The notes beneath the pieces were generated by a model. It worked only from the letters and a program-made list of their open reading frames with translations. It was not told the origin of the DNA and ran no database searches. The position numbers were made by a program, and so were the translations under genes. This document shows, piece by piece, positions 47,430 to 56,149 of a DNA stretch of 64,000 bases (the first letter of the stretch is position 1; each line of letters begins with the position of its first letter). The stretch is from the NCBI RefSeq assembly GCF_019749955.1, contig NZ_JAIEPC010000033.1, positions 1-64,000 on the forward strand, read 5' to 3'. The stretch is from Sphingomonas sp. Lineage in GTDB: Bacteria; Pseudomonadota; Alphaproteobacteria; Sphingomonadales; Sphingomonadaceae.

Positions 47430-48614
47430 TCACCCCAGCGCCGCGAGCTTTTCCTCGGCCTGCCGATCCAGCTCGGCGCGCGTCTTCTTTTCCGACGCGG
47501 TCTTCAACTGCCCGCATGCCGCATCGATGTCGCGCCCGCGCGGGGTGCGCGTCGGGGCCGAAATGCCGGCCTCGAAGATGATGTTCGAAAACGCCTTGAT
47601 CCGCTCCGGCAGTGACGTGTCATAGGGCGCGCCGGGCCAGGGATTGAACGGGATCAGGTTGACCTTGGCAGGCAGCTTGTACTTGCGGATCAGCCGGACA
47701 AGCTCGCGCGCATCGGCGTCGCTGTCGTTCTTGTCCTTCAGCATCACATATTCGAAGGTGATCCGCCGCGCGTTATTGGCGCCGGGATAGTCGGCGCAGG
47801 CCTGAAGCAGCTCCTCAATCCCGTATTTGCGGTTCAAGGGCACGATCTCGTCGCGGATTTCCTTGGTGACCGCGTGCAGCGAGACCGCGAGGTTGACGCC
47901 GATCTCGGCGCCCGCGCGCGCCATCATCGGCACCACGCCGCTGGTCGACAAGGTGATCCGCCGCTTCGACAGCGCCAGGCCATCGCCATCCATAACCAGC
48001 TTCAACGCATCGCGGACATTGTCGAAATTATAGAGCGGTTCGCCCATCCCCATCATCACGATGTTGGTGAGGAGGCGCCCCTCGGGCTGGCTCGGCCATT
48101 CGCCGAGCGCATCGCGCGCGAGCATCACCTGGCCGACGATCTCGCCCGCGCTCAGATTGCGTACCAGCCGCATCGTGCCGGTGTGGCAAAAGCGGCAATT
48201 GAGCGTGCAGCCGACCTGGCTCGACACGCACAAGGTCCCGCGATCGGCGTCGGGGATGAACACCATCTCATAATCCTGCGCATCGGGCGCGCGCAGCAGC
48301 CATTTGCGGGTGCCGTCGGTCGAGACTTGCGCTTCGATCACTTCGGGCCGCCCGATGACGAAGCGCTGTTCGAGCCACGGCTGCATTGTCTTCGCAATGT
48401 CGGTCATCACCGCGAATTCGGTGGCGCCGCGATTATACATCCAGTGCCACAACTGCTTGGCACGCAGCTTCGCCTGTTTGGGCTCAAGCTGCGCGGTTTC
48501 GAGCGCGAGGCGCAGCTCGTCTTTCGACAGCTCGATCAAGTCGATGCGGCCATCATCGCGGCGCGGCGCGGCGCGCGGCACCGCGACAGGATCGATATAG
48601 CCAGGGATTTGCAT
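47430..48614 (-). CDS. rlmN: Dual-specificity RNA methyltransferase RlmN
   Basis: 394 residues, radical-SAM. The cluster motif is [12 protein letters not shown] (C-x3-C-x2-C), and the C-terminal catalytic Cys is in DIDAACGQL. It makes 2-methyladenosine at A2503 of 23S rRNA and A37 of some tRNAs. The ATG at 48614 ([14 protein letters not shown]) lies one base after the stop of the NYN gene, so the two must share a transcript unless a promoter lies inside that gene. Confidence 0.95.
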   Translation of the reverse strand: MQIPGYIDPVAVPRAAPRRDDGRIDLIELSKDELRLALETAQLEPKQAKLRAKQLWHWMYNRGATEFAVMTDIAKTMQPWLEQRFVIGRPEVIEAQVSTDGTRKWLLRAPDAQDYEMVFIPDADRGTLCVSSQVGCTLNCRFCHTGTMRLVRNLSAGEIVGQVMLARDALGEWPSQPEGRLLTNIVMMGMGEPLYNFDNVRDALKLVMDGDGLALSKRRITLSTSGVVPMMARAGAEIGVNLAVSLHAVTKEIRDEIVPLNRKYGIEELLQACADYPGANNARRITFEYVMLKDKNDSDADARELVRLIRKYKLPAKVNLIPFNPWPGAPYDTSLPERIKAFSNIIFEAGISAPTRTPRGRDIDAACGQLKTASEKKTRAELDRQAEEKLAALG

Positions 48615-48615
48615 G

Positions 48616-49335
48616 TTATGGGTCCAGCGGATTCGGTTTAGGAAGAAAGCAATCTCGGATCGCATCAACGTGTTGGATCAAATCCTGCGCAGCGCGATGA
48701 TCCCCCATTCGATCAAGAATCACGTCAATTCCTTCACGACGAGCTAGCTTTGCCGCTGGTACAAAGTCCGCGTCTGCTGCCACGATTACGATCTGATCAA
48801 CCTGTCCTTTGAAAGCGAGCGATGCCACATCTAGCCCAAGGCGCATATCCACGCCTTTTTGTTTTGTATCAATTTCAAAATCTTGGTCGGTCGGGTGAAA
48901 TGAGGCCGGGTCTTTGATAAGTCTGGCTGTTGCGTTTTCGCTGAGCCTCCAGCGCGAAGTGTCGTTCAGTCTGCCAAGCCGGAGGGCTACCTTTCGGAGC
49001 TTTTGTATTTCTTGATGGAGTTGAAGCCGAAACCTCGCGTCGCTCGTCTTCGAGAAATCGACTGACTTTCGCGAAAGCGGGGCGTGCATTCGCTTCGTGA
49101 GAGGAGGGCAATCATAGAAGAACAAGCGATAAAACTGGCGCGACTCTGCCAGTGGCAATTGCTGCGAAAGTTGCTCGCTTACGGTTGTTGGTCCGATGCG
49201 CTGGACGAGATGCCAATAGGCCAGCATGCCTAGACCATGGGCGACGCTTTTCGGATCGTGTCTGTCATGATCGGGGAGGCTATGCCTGAACCGGCGCAGA
49301 AAAAATGCGCCATCAACAAGGATTGCCGTCGCCAT
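48616..49335 (-). CDS. NYN-domain (PIN-like) ribonuclease
   Basis: 239 residues. NYN/LabA-type motifs: [12 protein letters not shown] (Asp8), [15 protein letters not shown] (Asp163 and Asp169), and [20 protein letters not shown] (Asp188, Asp190). These acidic residues form the metal-dependent RNase active site of the PIN/FLAP fold. By eye the gene has clearly lower GC than its neighbours and different codon use, which suggests transfer. A compact hairpin RNA gene lies just upstream on the same strand. The ATG at 49335 has only a weak ribosome site (GAGCAACCAAA). Confidence 0.85.
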   Translation of the reverse strand: MATAILVDGAFFLRRFRHSLPDHDRHDPKSVAHGLGMLAYWHLVQRIGPTTVSEQLSQQLPLAESRQFYRLFFYDCPPLTKRMHAPLSRKSVDFSKTSDARFRLQLHQEIQKLRKVALRLGRLNDTSRWRLSENATARLIKDPASFHPTDQDFEIDTKQKGVDMRLGLDVASLAFKGQVDQIVIVAADADFVPAAKLARREGIDVILDRMGDHRAAQDLIQHVDAIRDCFLPKPNPLDP

Positions 49336-49346
49336 TTTGGTTGCTC

Positions 49347-49424
49347 AAAAAAATGTCCCCGGGAGCGGCCTTGAGCTGATGTCTGCTCTCGCGAGCGCCT
49401 CAAGACGACTGCCGGGGACGGGAT
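49347..49424 (-). ncRNA. Short nested-hairpin RNA with terminator, upstream of the NYN gene
   Basis: Predicted RNA of about 78 nt. Outer stem GUCCCCGG/CCGGGGAC (49419-49412 with 49362-49355), middle stem CUUGAG/CUCAAG (49404-49399 with 49375-49370), and inner hairpin GCUC-gcga-GAGC. The outer stem is followed at once by AUUUUUUU, an intrinsic-terminator signature. A promoter is 7 nt upstream of the 5' end. The hairpin is thus both an RNA gene and an attenuator before the NYN start codon 11 nt later. No known RNA family is recognised. Confidence 0.6.
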
Positions 49425-49430
49425 ATTTCC

Positions 49431-49458
49431 CTAATAGCTATTCTGTCGGAAAAGTCAA
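49431..49458 (-). promoter_or_regulatory. Sigma-70 promoter of the hairpin RNA / NYN locus
   Basis: On the minus strand, TTGACT (49458-49453), 16 bp, TATTAG (49436-49431). Start of transcription predicted near 49424. Confidence 0.6.
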
Positions 49459-49483
49459 TATTTGCTGACGCGCAGGCGCTGGA

Positions 49484-50236
49484 TCAGGCAGGCGCTTTCA
49501 CGGGCGTCGCATAGCTCGCAAAAGCGCCCAGCGCCCGCTGCGCCTGCTTATACGCCTTGGGCTCGCGGATGCCGAGCCGGGCGCGCGCCGCATCGATTGG
49601 CTCGTTCAGCAGCGTGGGATAATCCTCGCCCGCCAGCCACGCGGTGCGCTTGCCGCTGCGATAGCCTTCCCAGACGGCGCGCGCGAAGGCGAAGCTTTTC
49701 GTCACGAACACCGACTTGATCGACGCGCCCACCGCGATGAACGCCCAGCCGAGCCCGCCGACCTGCGCATAGCTGAACGCGACAAGGCAGGCCTCGCCCA
49801 GCGTTTCGTCGGCCTTATAGCCGGTCAACGTGTGCCAGATGTCGTGCGTGTCGCGGATGCGCCGCCCGAACCAGGCATAGGGGTGGCGCATCGGCACTTC
49901 GGCCTTGTCGAGGTTCGACACTTCGGCCAGCCCCATCGCGGTGTAACCCGTGGCGGCGAGGAAATCGCGATAGGCCGCGCCGACGGTGCCGGGCTTGAAC
50001 GATGCGATATAGGCAGGGTCGGACAGCGTGTCGGCAAGCTCGATCTGGGCATAGGCCATTTCGCCGCCTTCGAAACTGCGCACCAGCCGCTGGAAATTGC
50101 GCTTGCCATTGCCCGCGTTGAGCGCGCGCATGATCACGAACACCTGCGTGGTGTCATCGCCGTTGCTCAGCAGCGTGCGCAGCGCGCGCCACGCGGTCTT
50201 CCAGTCACGACGATCGGGGATGAGCGTTTCGGCCAT
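49484..50236 (-). CDS. coq4: Ubiquinone biosynthesis protein Coq4
   Basis: 250 residues. The Coq4 metal motif is visible in RRIRDTHDIWHTLTGYKADETLGE (H-D-x2-H-x11-E). It is thought to organise the Q-biosynthesis complex and to act in ring modification. ATG 50236 (MAETLIPDRRDWKTAW) is the family-like start. Its neighbour upstream on the other strand is the xre operator region. Confidence 0.9.
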   Translation of the reverse strand: MAETLIPDRRDWKTAWRALRTLLSNGDDTTQVFVIMRALNAGNGKRNFQRLVRSFEGGEMAYAQIELADTLSDPAYIASFKPGTVGAAYRDFLAATGYTAMGLAEVSNLDKAEVPMRHPYAWFGRRIRDTHDIWHTLTGYKADETLGEACLVAFSYAQVGGLGWAFIAVGASIKSVFVTKSFAFARAVWEGYRSGKRTAWLAGEDYPTLLNEPIDAARARLGIREPKAYKQAQRALGAFASYATPVKAPA

Positions 50237-50334
50237 GAGCGAGTCCCTTGCTGACAGACGTGTCAATAGCATCCCCCCTAGCCGTTAAGCAACCGTTGCC
50301 AGCACCCCATTAGGACATGAACTCTGGACACAAT

Positions 50335-50403
50335 GACAAGAGGAATTGACAGGCACGGCGAGTCGTGACAAGAGCTCTTGTCATATGGTCAATACCTCTT
50401 GTC
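50335..50403. promoter_or_regulatory. Three-part operator of the Xre regulator
   Basis: A perfect 18-bp palindrome with arms TGACAAGAG and CTCTTGTCA (50366-50383) is flanked by an inverted pair GACAAGAGGAATTGAC (50335-50350) and GTCAATACCTCTTGTC (50388-50403). The repeated core is GACAAGAG. A perfect -35 TTGACA is at 50346-50351. The layout predicts cooperative autorepression. Confidence 0.7.
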
Positions 50404-50434
50404 TTCACTCGATTCTCGCAACGGGGCGCTGACC

Positions 50435-50647
50435 GTGGAAAATCGCTTGCGTGTGCTGCGCGCCGAAACCGGGATCAGTCAGGGCGAACTCGCGCTGAAG
50501 CTTGGCGTGTCGCGCCAGACGATCAATGCGGTCGAAACCGACAAATATGATCCCAGCCTGCCGCTCGCGCTGCGGCTCGCCAAAGTTTTTGGAGTGCCTG
50601 TCGATGCCATCTTCCTCGATGATTGGACCCCCGATGACCAGCGTTGA
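50435..50647 (+). CDS. Xre/Cro-type small DNA-binding regulator
   Basis: 70 residues. LRVLRAETGISQGELALKLGVSRQTINAVETDKYDPSLPLALRLAKVFG is a standard HTH_3 domain, almost nothing else. The GTG at 50435 starts the family-like sequence VENRLRVLRAE. It overlaps the next gene by 14 bp, so the pair is translationally coupled. The three operators just upstream suggest autoregulation. Confidence 0.85.
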   Translation: MENRLRVLRAETGISQGELALKLGVSRQTINAVETDKYDPSLPLALRLAKVFGVPVDAIFLDDWTPDDQR

Positions 50648-51311
50648 TCCTTCGGCCCGGCGTCGCTTCGGCATACGCCAATTAGGCATCGCCGTGTTTG
50701 TTTTCGCGCCAATTGGCGGCGGTGTCGGCTATCTGGTGGGCCGCGCGCTCCGGAAAGCGACGCCCGCCGGCGTCCCGCTGAGCTGGACCGCAGTCGAAGG
50801 AATCAGCCTGCTGATTGCCGCGTTGCTTATCGTGAGTGGCGCGGTGGTGGCTTTTGCTGCGACCAGCAACCGTCGCTGGAACAGCATCGTCGAGCGTCAG
50901 CCACGCGATGAGCCGGTCGATCCCGCCGCGCGCACCGGCGGGCTGTGGCAGGCGCTGGTCTGCATCCTCGCAGCCGGGATGATGATCCTGCCGCCGGTCG
51001 CGGCCCACGCAGGGTTGAGCGTCGAGACGCGGGTCGCGATTGCGGGCAGCATCGGCTTGCTGCTCGCGGTCCAGACCTGGCTCAACCTGAAGCTATGGCG
51101 CGACGGCGATGAGCTGACCCGTGCCGTGATCGCGCAGACCGGCGCGCTGTGCTTCTGGTCGCTCCAACTGGCGCTGTTCGGCTGGGCCGCGCTCGCCAAG
51201 CTTGACCTCGTTGCCGATATCGACAGCTGGACGATGTTCACCGTTCTAATGGGGGCCTATCTGGTGGCGTCGCTTGTGATTTCGCAGCGCCGGGGGCTGA
51301 CGCCGGGCTAA
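50634..51311 (+). CDS. Four- to five-span membrane protein paired with the Xre regulator
   Basis: 225 residues with hydrophobic segments near residues 17-35, 52-75, 103-122, 130-150, 163-185 and 195-215. No catalytic motif. The start ATG 50634 lies inside the end of the xre gene. Small Xre regulators are often paired with membrane proteins of unknown role; this is inferred, not shown. Confidence 0.7.
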   Translation: MTSVDPSARRRFGIRQLGIAVFVFAPIGGGVGYLVGRALRKATPAGVPLSWTAVEGISLLIAALLIVSGAVVAFAATSNRRWNSIVERQPRDEPVDPAARTGGLWQALVCILAAGMMILPPVAAHAGLSVETRVAIAGSIGLLLAVQTWLNLKLWRDGDELTRAVIAQTGALCFWSLQLALFGWAALAKLDLVADIDSWTMFTVLMGAYLVASLVISQRRGLTPG

Positions 51312-51400
51312 AGCGCGGTGACCATAGGTCGTGAACCCATAAACGACCGCTTTCAGCAAGAGGGCTAGACGGCCAAAACCGGTGGATTGCGGAAGGGCGC

Positions 51401-51823
51401 TCAGTTTGGCGGAGATTTGGAATCGGGCAGGCGAAGGCTTTCTCGAAATGCCTGAACCTCGTCAGGAGAGCGCTCCAATGCTCGTCGGTAGAGGTGTTCG
51501 AGCGCCGCTTTGTAGCTAGGTCGGTCAGCCCAGATGCCTGACTCGGCCCTAATCAGGTTCGACAGCACGTCTCCCGGATAGTAGCCGCCTTCGAACAACG
51601 GGTCATGCTCTAGCTTCGGCCAGACCAGATCGAGCAGGTAAGGGTACCCATAGTGCTGGACTACAAGCCGACCAATTTCTTCGTCGGTTAGCTCTCGCAG
51701 TGGTTTTTTCCATGACCTCTGGATCGCCGCAATCATGGGCGTCGGAGCATCGTCCGGGTTCCCCTCGCTCCAACCACTTAGTTGCTCGAGGGAAAGCGAG
51801 AGATCGGTGAGTGCAGCGGCCAT
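51401..51823 (-). CDS. Orphan CDI-type immunity protein
   Basis: About 140 residues. LTDEEIGRLVVQHYGYPYLLDLVWPKLEHDPLFEGGYYPGDVLSNLI matches the CdiI_2-like contact-dependent growth inhibition immunity domain. Such proteins bind and block a CdiA toxin tail, but no cdiA or cdiB is in the window. By eye its GC content is lower than that of flanking genes. It lies beside an inverted-repeat element. Confidence 0.75.
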   Translation of the reverse strand: MAAALTDLSLSLEQLSGWSEGNPDDAPTPMIAAIQRSWKKPLRELTDEEIGRLVVQHYGYPYLLDLVWPKLEHDPLFEGGYYPGDVLSNLIRAESGIWADRPSYKAALEHLYRRALERSPDEVQAFRESLRLPDSKSPPN

Positions 51824-51921
51824 CCAGTAGTTAGGACACAACTACTGATTGTCCACAACTGGGGCGAAAGCCGACCGGCAACTTTTATGAGCCTATGGCG
51901 TAAGCTAATGCTCACTCCCGA

Positions 51922-52000
51922 CCCGTTTGTGTCGAGCTAAGTCAAGACACCGTGCGCGCCGCTTGTGGCCTGTTTCTCCACTTCGCTCGAAACAAACGGA
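51922..52000. repeat. Intergenic inverted repeat, copy 5
   Basis: CCCGTTTGTGTCGAGCTAAG and CTTCGCTCGAAACAAACGG. The left arm has a few changes (TAAGTCAAG). It lies between the immunity gene and dnaN. Confidence 0.8.
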
Positions 52001-52028
52001 TCAGTGTACAGCCGCCAAAATCAACCGT

Positions 52029-53141
52029 TCAAACCCGCATCGGCATGATGACGTAGAGCGCCGGTGATTTGTCGTTCTCGCGGATCAGCGTGGGGGCGGC
52101 GGCGTCGGCCAAGTGGACCTCGACCGTGTCGCCTTCGAGCTGCGCCAGAATATCGAGCAGATAGCGGCTGTTGAAGCCGATCTCGAACGGTTGCGCGGCA
52201 TAGTCGCCGGGGACTTCTTCGGCTGCCGTGCCATTTTCGGGGCTGGTCACCGACAGGATGATCTTGTCGCGGTCGAGCGCCATCTTCACCGCGCGGGTCT
52301 TTTCGGTGGCGATCGTCGAGACGCGGTCGACGCCTTCCTGGAACGCGCGCGGGTCGATCTTGAGGATGCGGTCGTTACCGGTCGGGATCACCCGGCTGTA
52401 ATCGGGGAAAGTGCCGTCGATCAGCTTCGACGTCAGCAGCGCCTGCCCCAGATCGAAGCGGATTTTGGTGTTCGACAGCGACACGCCGACCGAACCGTCA
52501 ATCTCGTCGAGCAATTTGCGGAGTTCCGCTACACATTTACGCGGCACGATCACGTCGGGCATGCCCTCGGCGCCATCGGGGCGCACCACGGTGACGCGCG
52601 CGAGCCGGTGACCGTCGGTCGCCGCTGCCTTCAACACTGGCGTCGGATCGTCCGACACATGCAGGAAAATGCCGTTCAGATAATAGCGCGTTTCTTCGGT
52701 CGAAATCGCGAAGCGCGTCTTGTCGATGATCTGCTTGAGCGTTTCGGCGGGGAGTTCGAACTGCACCGGCAGTTCCCCTTCCGCGATCACCGGAAAATCG
52801 TCGCGCGGCAGCGTCGCGAGGCTGAACTTGGCGCGGCCCGCCATGATCGTCATCCGCCCTTCGGCCGCCGACAGCGCGACCTGGCTGCCTTCGGGCAGCT
52901 TGCGGACGATGTCGAACAAGGTGTGCGCCGACACCGTGATCGCGCCCGGCTGATCGACGGCGGCGGCGACATGTTCGTTGATCTGCAGGTCGAGATCGGT
53001 CGCCATCAGCTTGAGCGTGCCTTCAGCCGTCGCCTCGATCAAAACGTTCGACAGGATGGGGATGGTATTGCGCCGCTCGACCACCGACTGGACGTGGCTC
53101 AAGCCCTTCAACAAGGTTGCGCGTTCGATCGTCGCCTTCAT
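52029..53141 (-). CDS. dnaN: DNA polymerase III beta clamp
   Basis: 370 residues, three repeated clamp domains, MKATIERATLLKGLSHVQSVVERRNTIPILSNVLIEA at the start. The C-terminal VIMPMRV is typical. It encircles DNA as the processivity factor. ATG 53141 is chosen because the preceding 65 codons are an intergenic stretch that includes the putative sRNA. Confidence 0.96.
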   Translation of the reverse strand: MKATIERATLLKGLSHVQSVVERRNTIPILSNVLIEATAEGTLKLMATDLDLQINEHVAAAVDQPGAITVSAHTLFDIVRKLPEGSQVALSAAEGRMTIMAGRAKFSLATLPRDDFPVIAEGELPVQFELPAETLKQIIDKTRFAISTEETRYYLNGIFLHVSDDPTPVLKAAATDGHRLARVTVVRPDGAEGMPDVIVPRKCVAELRKLLDEIDGSVGVSLSNTKIRFDLGQALLTSKLIDGTFPDYSRVIPTGNDRILKIDPRAFQEGVDRVSTIATEKTRAVKMALDRDKIILSVTSPENGTAAEEVPGDYAAQPFEIGFNSRYLLDILAQLEGDTVEVHLADAAAPTLIRENDKSPALYVIMPMRV

Positions 53142-53226
53142 TCTGCTCCCCCGGGGCCGCCACCCCTGAATATTTGTTGCCCGGATCGGTTCCACAGGCA
53201 AAGCGCCAGCCTTATTCCTTAAACAT

Positions 53227-53321
53227 AAAAAGGGCCGGGGCAATGCCCCAGCCCGCTTCATTCGGCCCTTGGCGGGGCAGTCCGAGCAGAAGCGGTAACC
53301 AAGCCAAAGCACGGCGGCGCC
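53227..53321 (-). ncRNA. Candidate sRNA upstream of dnaN
   Basis: On the minus strand, stem CCGCUUC/GAAGCGG encloses UCG/CGA and GCCC/GGGC, then a strong terminator GGGCUGGGGC-auu-GCCCCGGCCC followed by UUUUUAU. No minus-strand protein gene lies upstream that this terminator could serve. A weak promoter (TTGACG at 53356-53351, spacer 17, ATGCAA) would give about 95 nt. Expression is unproven. Confidence 0.45.
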
Positions 53322-53390
53322 GCATTGTTGCATCATCGCTGGATAAACGCCGTCAAGCGTTGCATCTGGGGCGGACTATCGGGAGGCGAC

Positions 53391-54020
53391 ATGCGGCAGG
53401 GCAGGGATTTCATCGCGCGGCACGGCGAGACGGTGTTCAACGCCGCGCGGCGGTTGCAGGGCGATGCACCGCATACGCCGCTGACGCGCGCGGGCTTTGC
53501 GCAGGCCGATGAAATGGGCGCCGCGCTCGCCGCCTATCTCGGCCAACGTCCACCGTTGACGCTCTGGTCTTCGAGCGCGGGCCGCGCACTGCAAACGCTG
53601 GCGATCATGGCCGAGCATATCGGGCTCGATTGGCACGCGGCGCATCCCGACGACCGGCTGGTCGAAATCGGCATGGGGCGCTGGGGCGGGCGCTATTACG
53701 CTCAGCTGATCGCCGAAGTCGGGTCGGTGATCGATCCGGCGAGCGGGTTGCTGACCCCGTCGCCCGATGGTGAGACTTATCCGCAGATTGTCGCGCGGGT
53801 CTCGGCGTGGCTGGCCGATACCAACGATCATCCGGGCGATCGGCTGGTTATCATGCACGGCGTGTCGAGCTGCGTGCTGCGCGGGGTGATGACCGGCCTG
53901 CCGGTGTGGCCCTCGCTCGGCGCCCCGGCCGCCAAGGGATTGCCGCAAGGATCGCTGGTGATGATCGAAGGCGGCGCTGAAACGGTGATCCACTTGGGTG
54001 GCGGGCACGCTCCCGCATGA
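53391..54020 (+). CDS. Histidine-phosphatase (phosphoglycerate mutase-like)
   Basis: 209 residues. RHGETVFN is the active-site motif, with LWSSSAGRALQTLAIMAEHIGL and LVIMHGVSSCVLRG holding the second His and conserved Arg. Substrate not evident. The RBS GGGAGGC is 3-9 nt before the ATG at 53391. It overlaps the next gene by 4 bp. Confidence 0.87.
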   Translation: MRQGRDFIARHGETVFNAARRLQGDAPHTPLTRAGFAQADEMGAALAAYLGQRPPLTLWSSSAGRALQTLAIMAEHIGLDWHAAHPDDRLVEIGMGRWGGRYYAQLIAEVGSVIDPASGLLTPSPDGETYPQIVARVSAWLADTNDHPGDRLVIMHGVSSCVLRGVMTGLPVWPSLGAPAAKGLPQGSLVMIEGGAETVIHLGGGHAPA

Positions 54021-54496
54021 AGCGATTGCTGCTCGCCGGGCTGTTGGTGGCGGGGTCGGCGCAGGCGCGCGACGCGCTTGGCGTTTATGATCGTTGGGCT
54101 GCCTTTCGCGATCCGTCGCCGCTGCATTGTTATGCGATTTCGAGCCCGGTCGGGGCGGCAAAAGCTGCTGCTTCACGCCCCTTCGTCAGCCTCAACAGCT
54201 GGCCGCGCCAAGGTACGCATGGTCAGCTCCATGTCCGGCTCAGCCGCGCGCGCGATCCCCGCGCGCGGGTGACGCTCAGCATTGGTGAACGGCGTTTTGA
54301 ACTGGTCGCGGGCGATGCCGATGCCTGGGCGCCTGACGCGCGGACCGATGCCGCCATCGTTACCGCGATCCGCGAAGGGCGTTCGCTCAGCGTCGAGACA
54401 TTGGCGAAGGGCGGACGCCCCTTTGCCGATGTCTATCCGTTGCGGGGTGCTGCAACCGCGATCGACGCCGCCGCGCTCGGCTGCCTGCCGCGCTGA
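54017..54496 (+). CDS. Exported IalB-like protein
   Basis: 159 residues with a signal peptide (MKRLLLAGLLVAGSAQA). WAAFRDPSPLHCYAISSP and the mid-region INSWPRQGTHGQLHVRLSRARDPRARVTLSIG-like layout resemble invasion-associated-locus-B proteins. Two cysteines (about 42 and 157) could pair. Role unknown in free-living sphingomonads. Confidence 0.6.
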   Translation: MKRLLLAGLLVAGSAQARDALGVYDRWAAFRDPSPLHCYAISSPVGAAKAAASRPFVSLNSWPRQGTHGQLHVRLSRARDPRARVTLSIGERRFELVAGDADAWAPDARTDAAIVTAIREGRSLSVETLAKGGRPFADVYPLRGAATAIDAAALGCLPR

Positions 54497-54597
54497 GCGC
54501 GCTCGTTCAAATTATTCCGGCCTCACACGCGAGATTCCACCTTCATCACCCGAAAAATCGCTTTAAACATGCGGTGTTGCACGAAGTGGAGAAGGTG

Positions 54598-56148
54598 ATG
54601 CGTCGCATGCTCAGGTGGCTGGCTTTAGCGCTGGCGTTCGCCGCGATAGCGGGGCCCGCGCAAGCCGAATGGCTGGAGGCCAGCAACAAGCATTTCATCG
54701 TCTACGGCAATATTTCGCGGCGTCAGCTCGCCACCTTCACCGATCGGCTCGAACGCTATGGCGCAGCGGTGCGCTATTTGTTCCGGTTGCCTGAGCCGCC
54801 CGGCGCTGGCGCCAATCGCGTCACGATCTATGTCGTCGGCGGCACCGGGGCGGTCCAGAAATATTATGGCGGGCGCGGTGGCGGCAATGTCGCAGGCTTT
54901 TATCGCACCAGCGTCGAAGGGTCGTTCATCGTCACCCCGCTCAACGTCGACAGCGACAGCGAAGACTTTAACGCCAATCTCGTCCTGTTCCACGAATATG
55001 CCCACCATCTGCTGCTCGGCAACAGCAGCGCCATTTACCCCGGCTGGGTGAGCGAAGGGCTCGCCGAACTGCTGTCGACCGCGATCATCAACGATCAGGG
55101 CGCGGTGACGTTCGGCGCGGCGAACAATGCGCGCGCGGAAAGCATCTTTGCCGACAGCCTGATGTCGGTGAAATCGCTGCTCGATTCCGATGCGCGCAAG
55201 CTTGACGATCAGGCGACCGACCAGAAATATGCGCGCGGCTGGCTGCTGGTGCATTATCTGATGTTCAGCCGCAAACGCGACGGCCAGATCGACCAGTTTC
55301 TGCGGCTGATCGCGCAAGGCACGCCGCCGGTAACAGCGGGGACGCAGGCCTTTGGCGACCTCAGCAAGCTCAATGCCGAGGTCAACGCGTATCGGACCCA
55401 GCGGCTCAACGGGCTGATCATCAAGCCCGACCGATTCACCACCGATCCGGTCACGGTGCGCGCGCTGTCGCCGGCCGAAGCCTCGATCATGCCGCTGCGC
55501 TTCGAATCGGCGACCGGTGTGACCACGGCGGAAGCGAAGAAGCTCATCCCCGGCGCGCGCAAGATCGCCGCTGCCAATCCGACCAATGGCTGGATTCAAC
55601 GCATCGTGGCCGAGATGGAATATGACGCTGGCAACGACACCGAGGCCGAGGCAGCGTGCGACCGTGCGCTGGCGATCGACCCCAAAAATCTGATGGCGAT
55701 GGTCTATAAGGCGCGCGTCCATCTGCGCCGCGCCGTAACGGCGAAGCCCGGCGATCCAGCGCTGTGGCGCGATGCGCGGCAATGGATCGTCAAGGCGAAC
55801 CGCATCGATCCCGATTATGCGCTGCCGCTGGTACTCTTCTACACCAGCTATTTGCTGGCGAACGAAACCCCGCGGCCCAGCGCCATCGATGGACTGCTCC
55901 GCGCGGTCGAGCTGGCGCCGCAGGAAGACGAGGTGCGCGTGTTGGCGTTCCGTGAGCTGCTCGACAAGGGCGATTTGCCCGCCGCACGCCACGTGCTGGC
56001 GCCGGTCGCGTTCAATCCGCACGCAACCGGCGACAATCCCGTGCGCGCGATCGTTCAACTGATCGATTCGGGTGCCGATGTGGCGGCGGTCCGCGCGGCC
56101 GCTGCCAAGGCGAAGCTCGTGGGCGACGCCGAGGCCGCTGGCGAATGA
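54598..56148 (+). CDS. Exported zinc-dependent peptidase-like protein with repeats
   Basis: About 516 residues with a signal peptide (MRRMLRWLALALAFAAIAGPAQA). A metzincin/gluzincin-type HEYAHHLL (His132, Glu133, His136) with a later GLAELLSTAI glutamate matches 'peptidase MA-like' proteins. The C-terminal half has TPR-like repeats (ALAIDPKNLMAMVYKARVHLRRA). The ATG 54598 has GGAGAAGG 4 nt upstream. Confidence 0.75.
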   Translation: MRRMLRWLALALAFAAIAGPAQAEWLEASNKHFIVYGNISRRQLATFTDRLERYGAAVRYLFRLPEPPGAGANRVTIYVVGGTGAVQKYYGGRGGGNVAGFYRTSVEGSFIVTPLNVDSDSEDFNANLVLFHEYAHHLLLGNSSAIYPGWVSEGLAELLSTAIINDQGAVTFGAANNARAESIFADSLMSVKSLLDSDARKLDDQATDQKYARGWLLVHYLMFSRKRDGQIDQFLRLIAQGTPPVTAGTQAFGDLSKLNAEVNAYRTQRLNGLIIKPDRFTTDPVTVRALSPAEASIMPLRFESATGVTTAEAKKLIPGARKIAAANPTNGWIQRIVAEMEYDAGNDTEAEAACDRALAIDPKNLMAMVYKARVHLRRAVTAKPGDPALWRDARQWIVKANRIDPDYALPLVLFYTSYLLANETPRPSAIDGLLRAVELAPQEDEVRVLAFRELLDKGDLPAARHVLAPVAFNPHATGDNPVRAIVQLIDSGADVAAVRAAAAKAKLVGDAEAAGE

Positions 56149-56149
56149 C

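Noticed and set aside
51327..51348. GGTCGT...ACGACC hairpin after the membrane-protein gene, possibly a transposon remnant
   Set aside because: Arms only 6 bp, no U-tract and no transposase fragment nearby.
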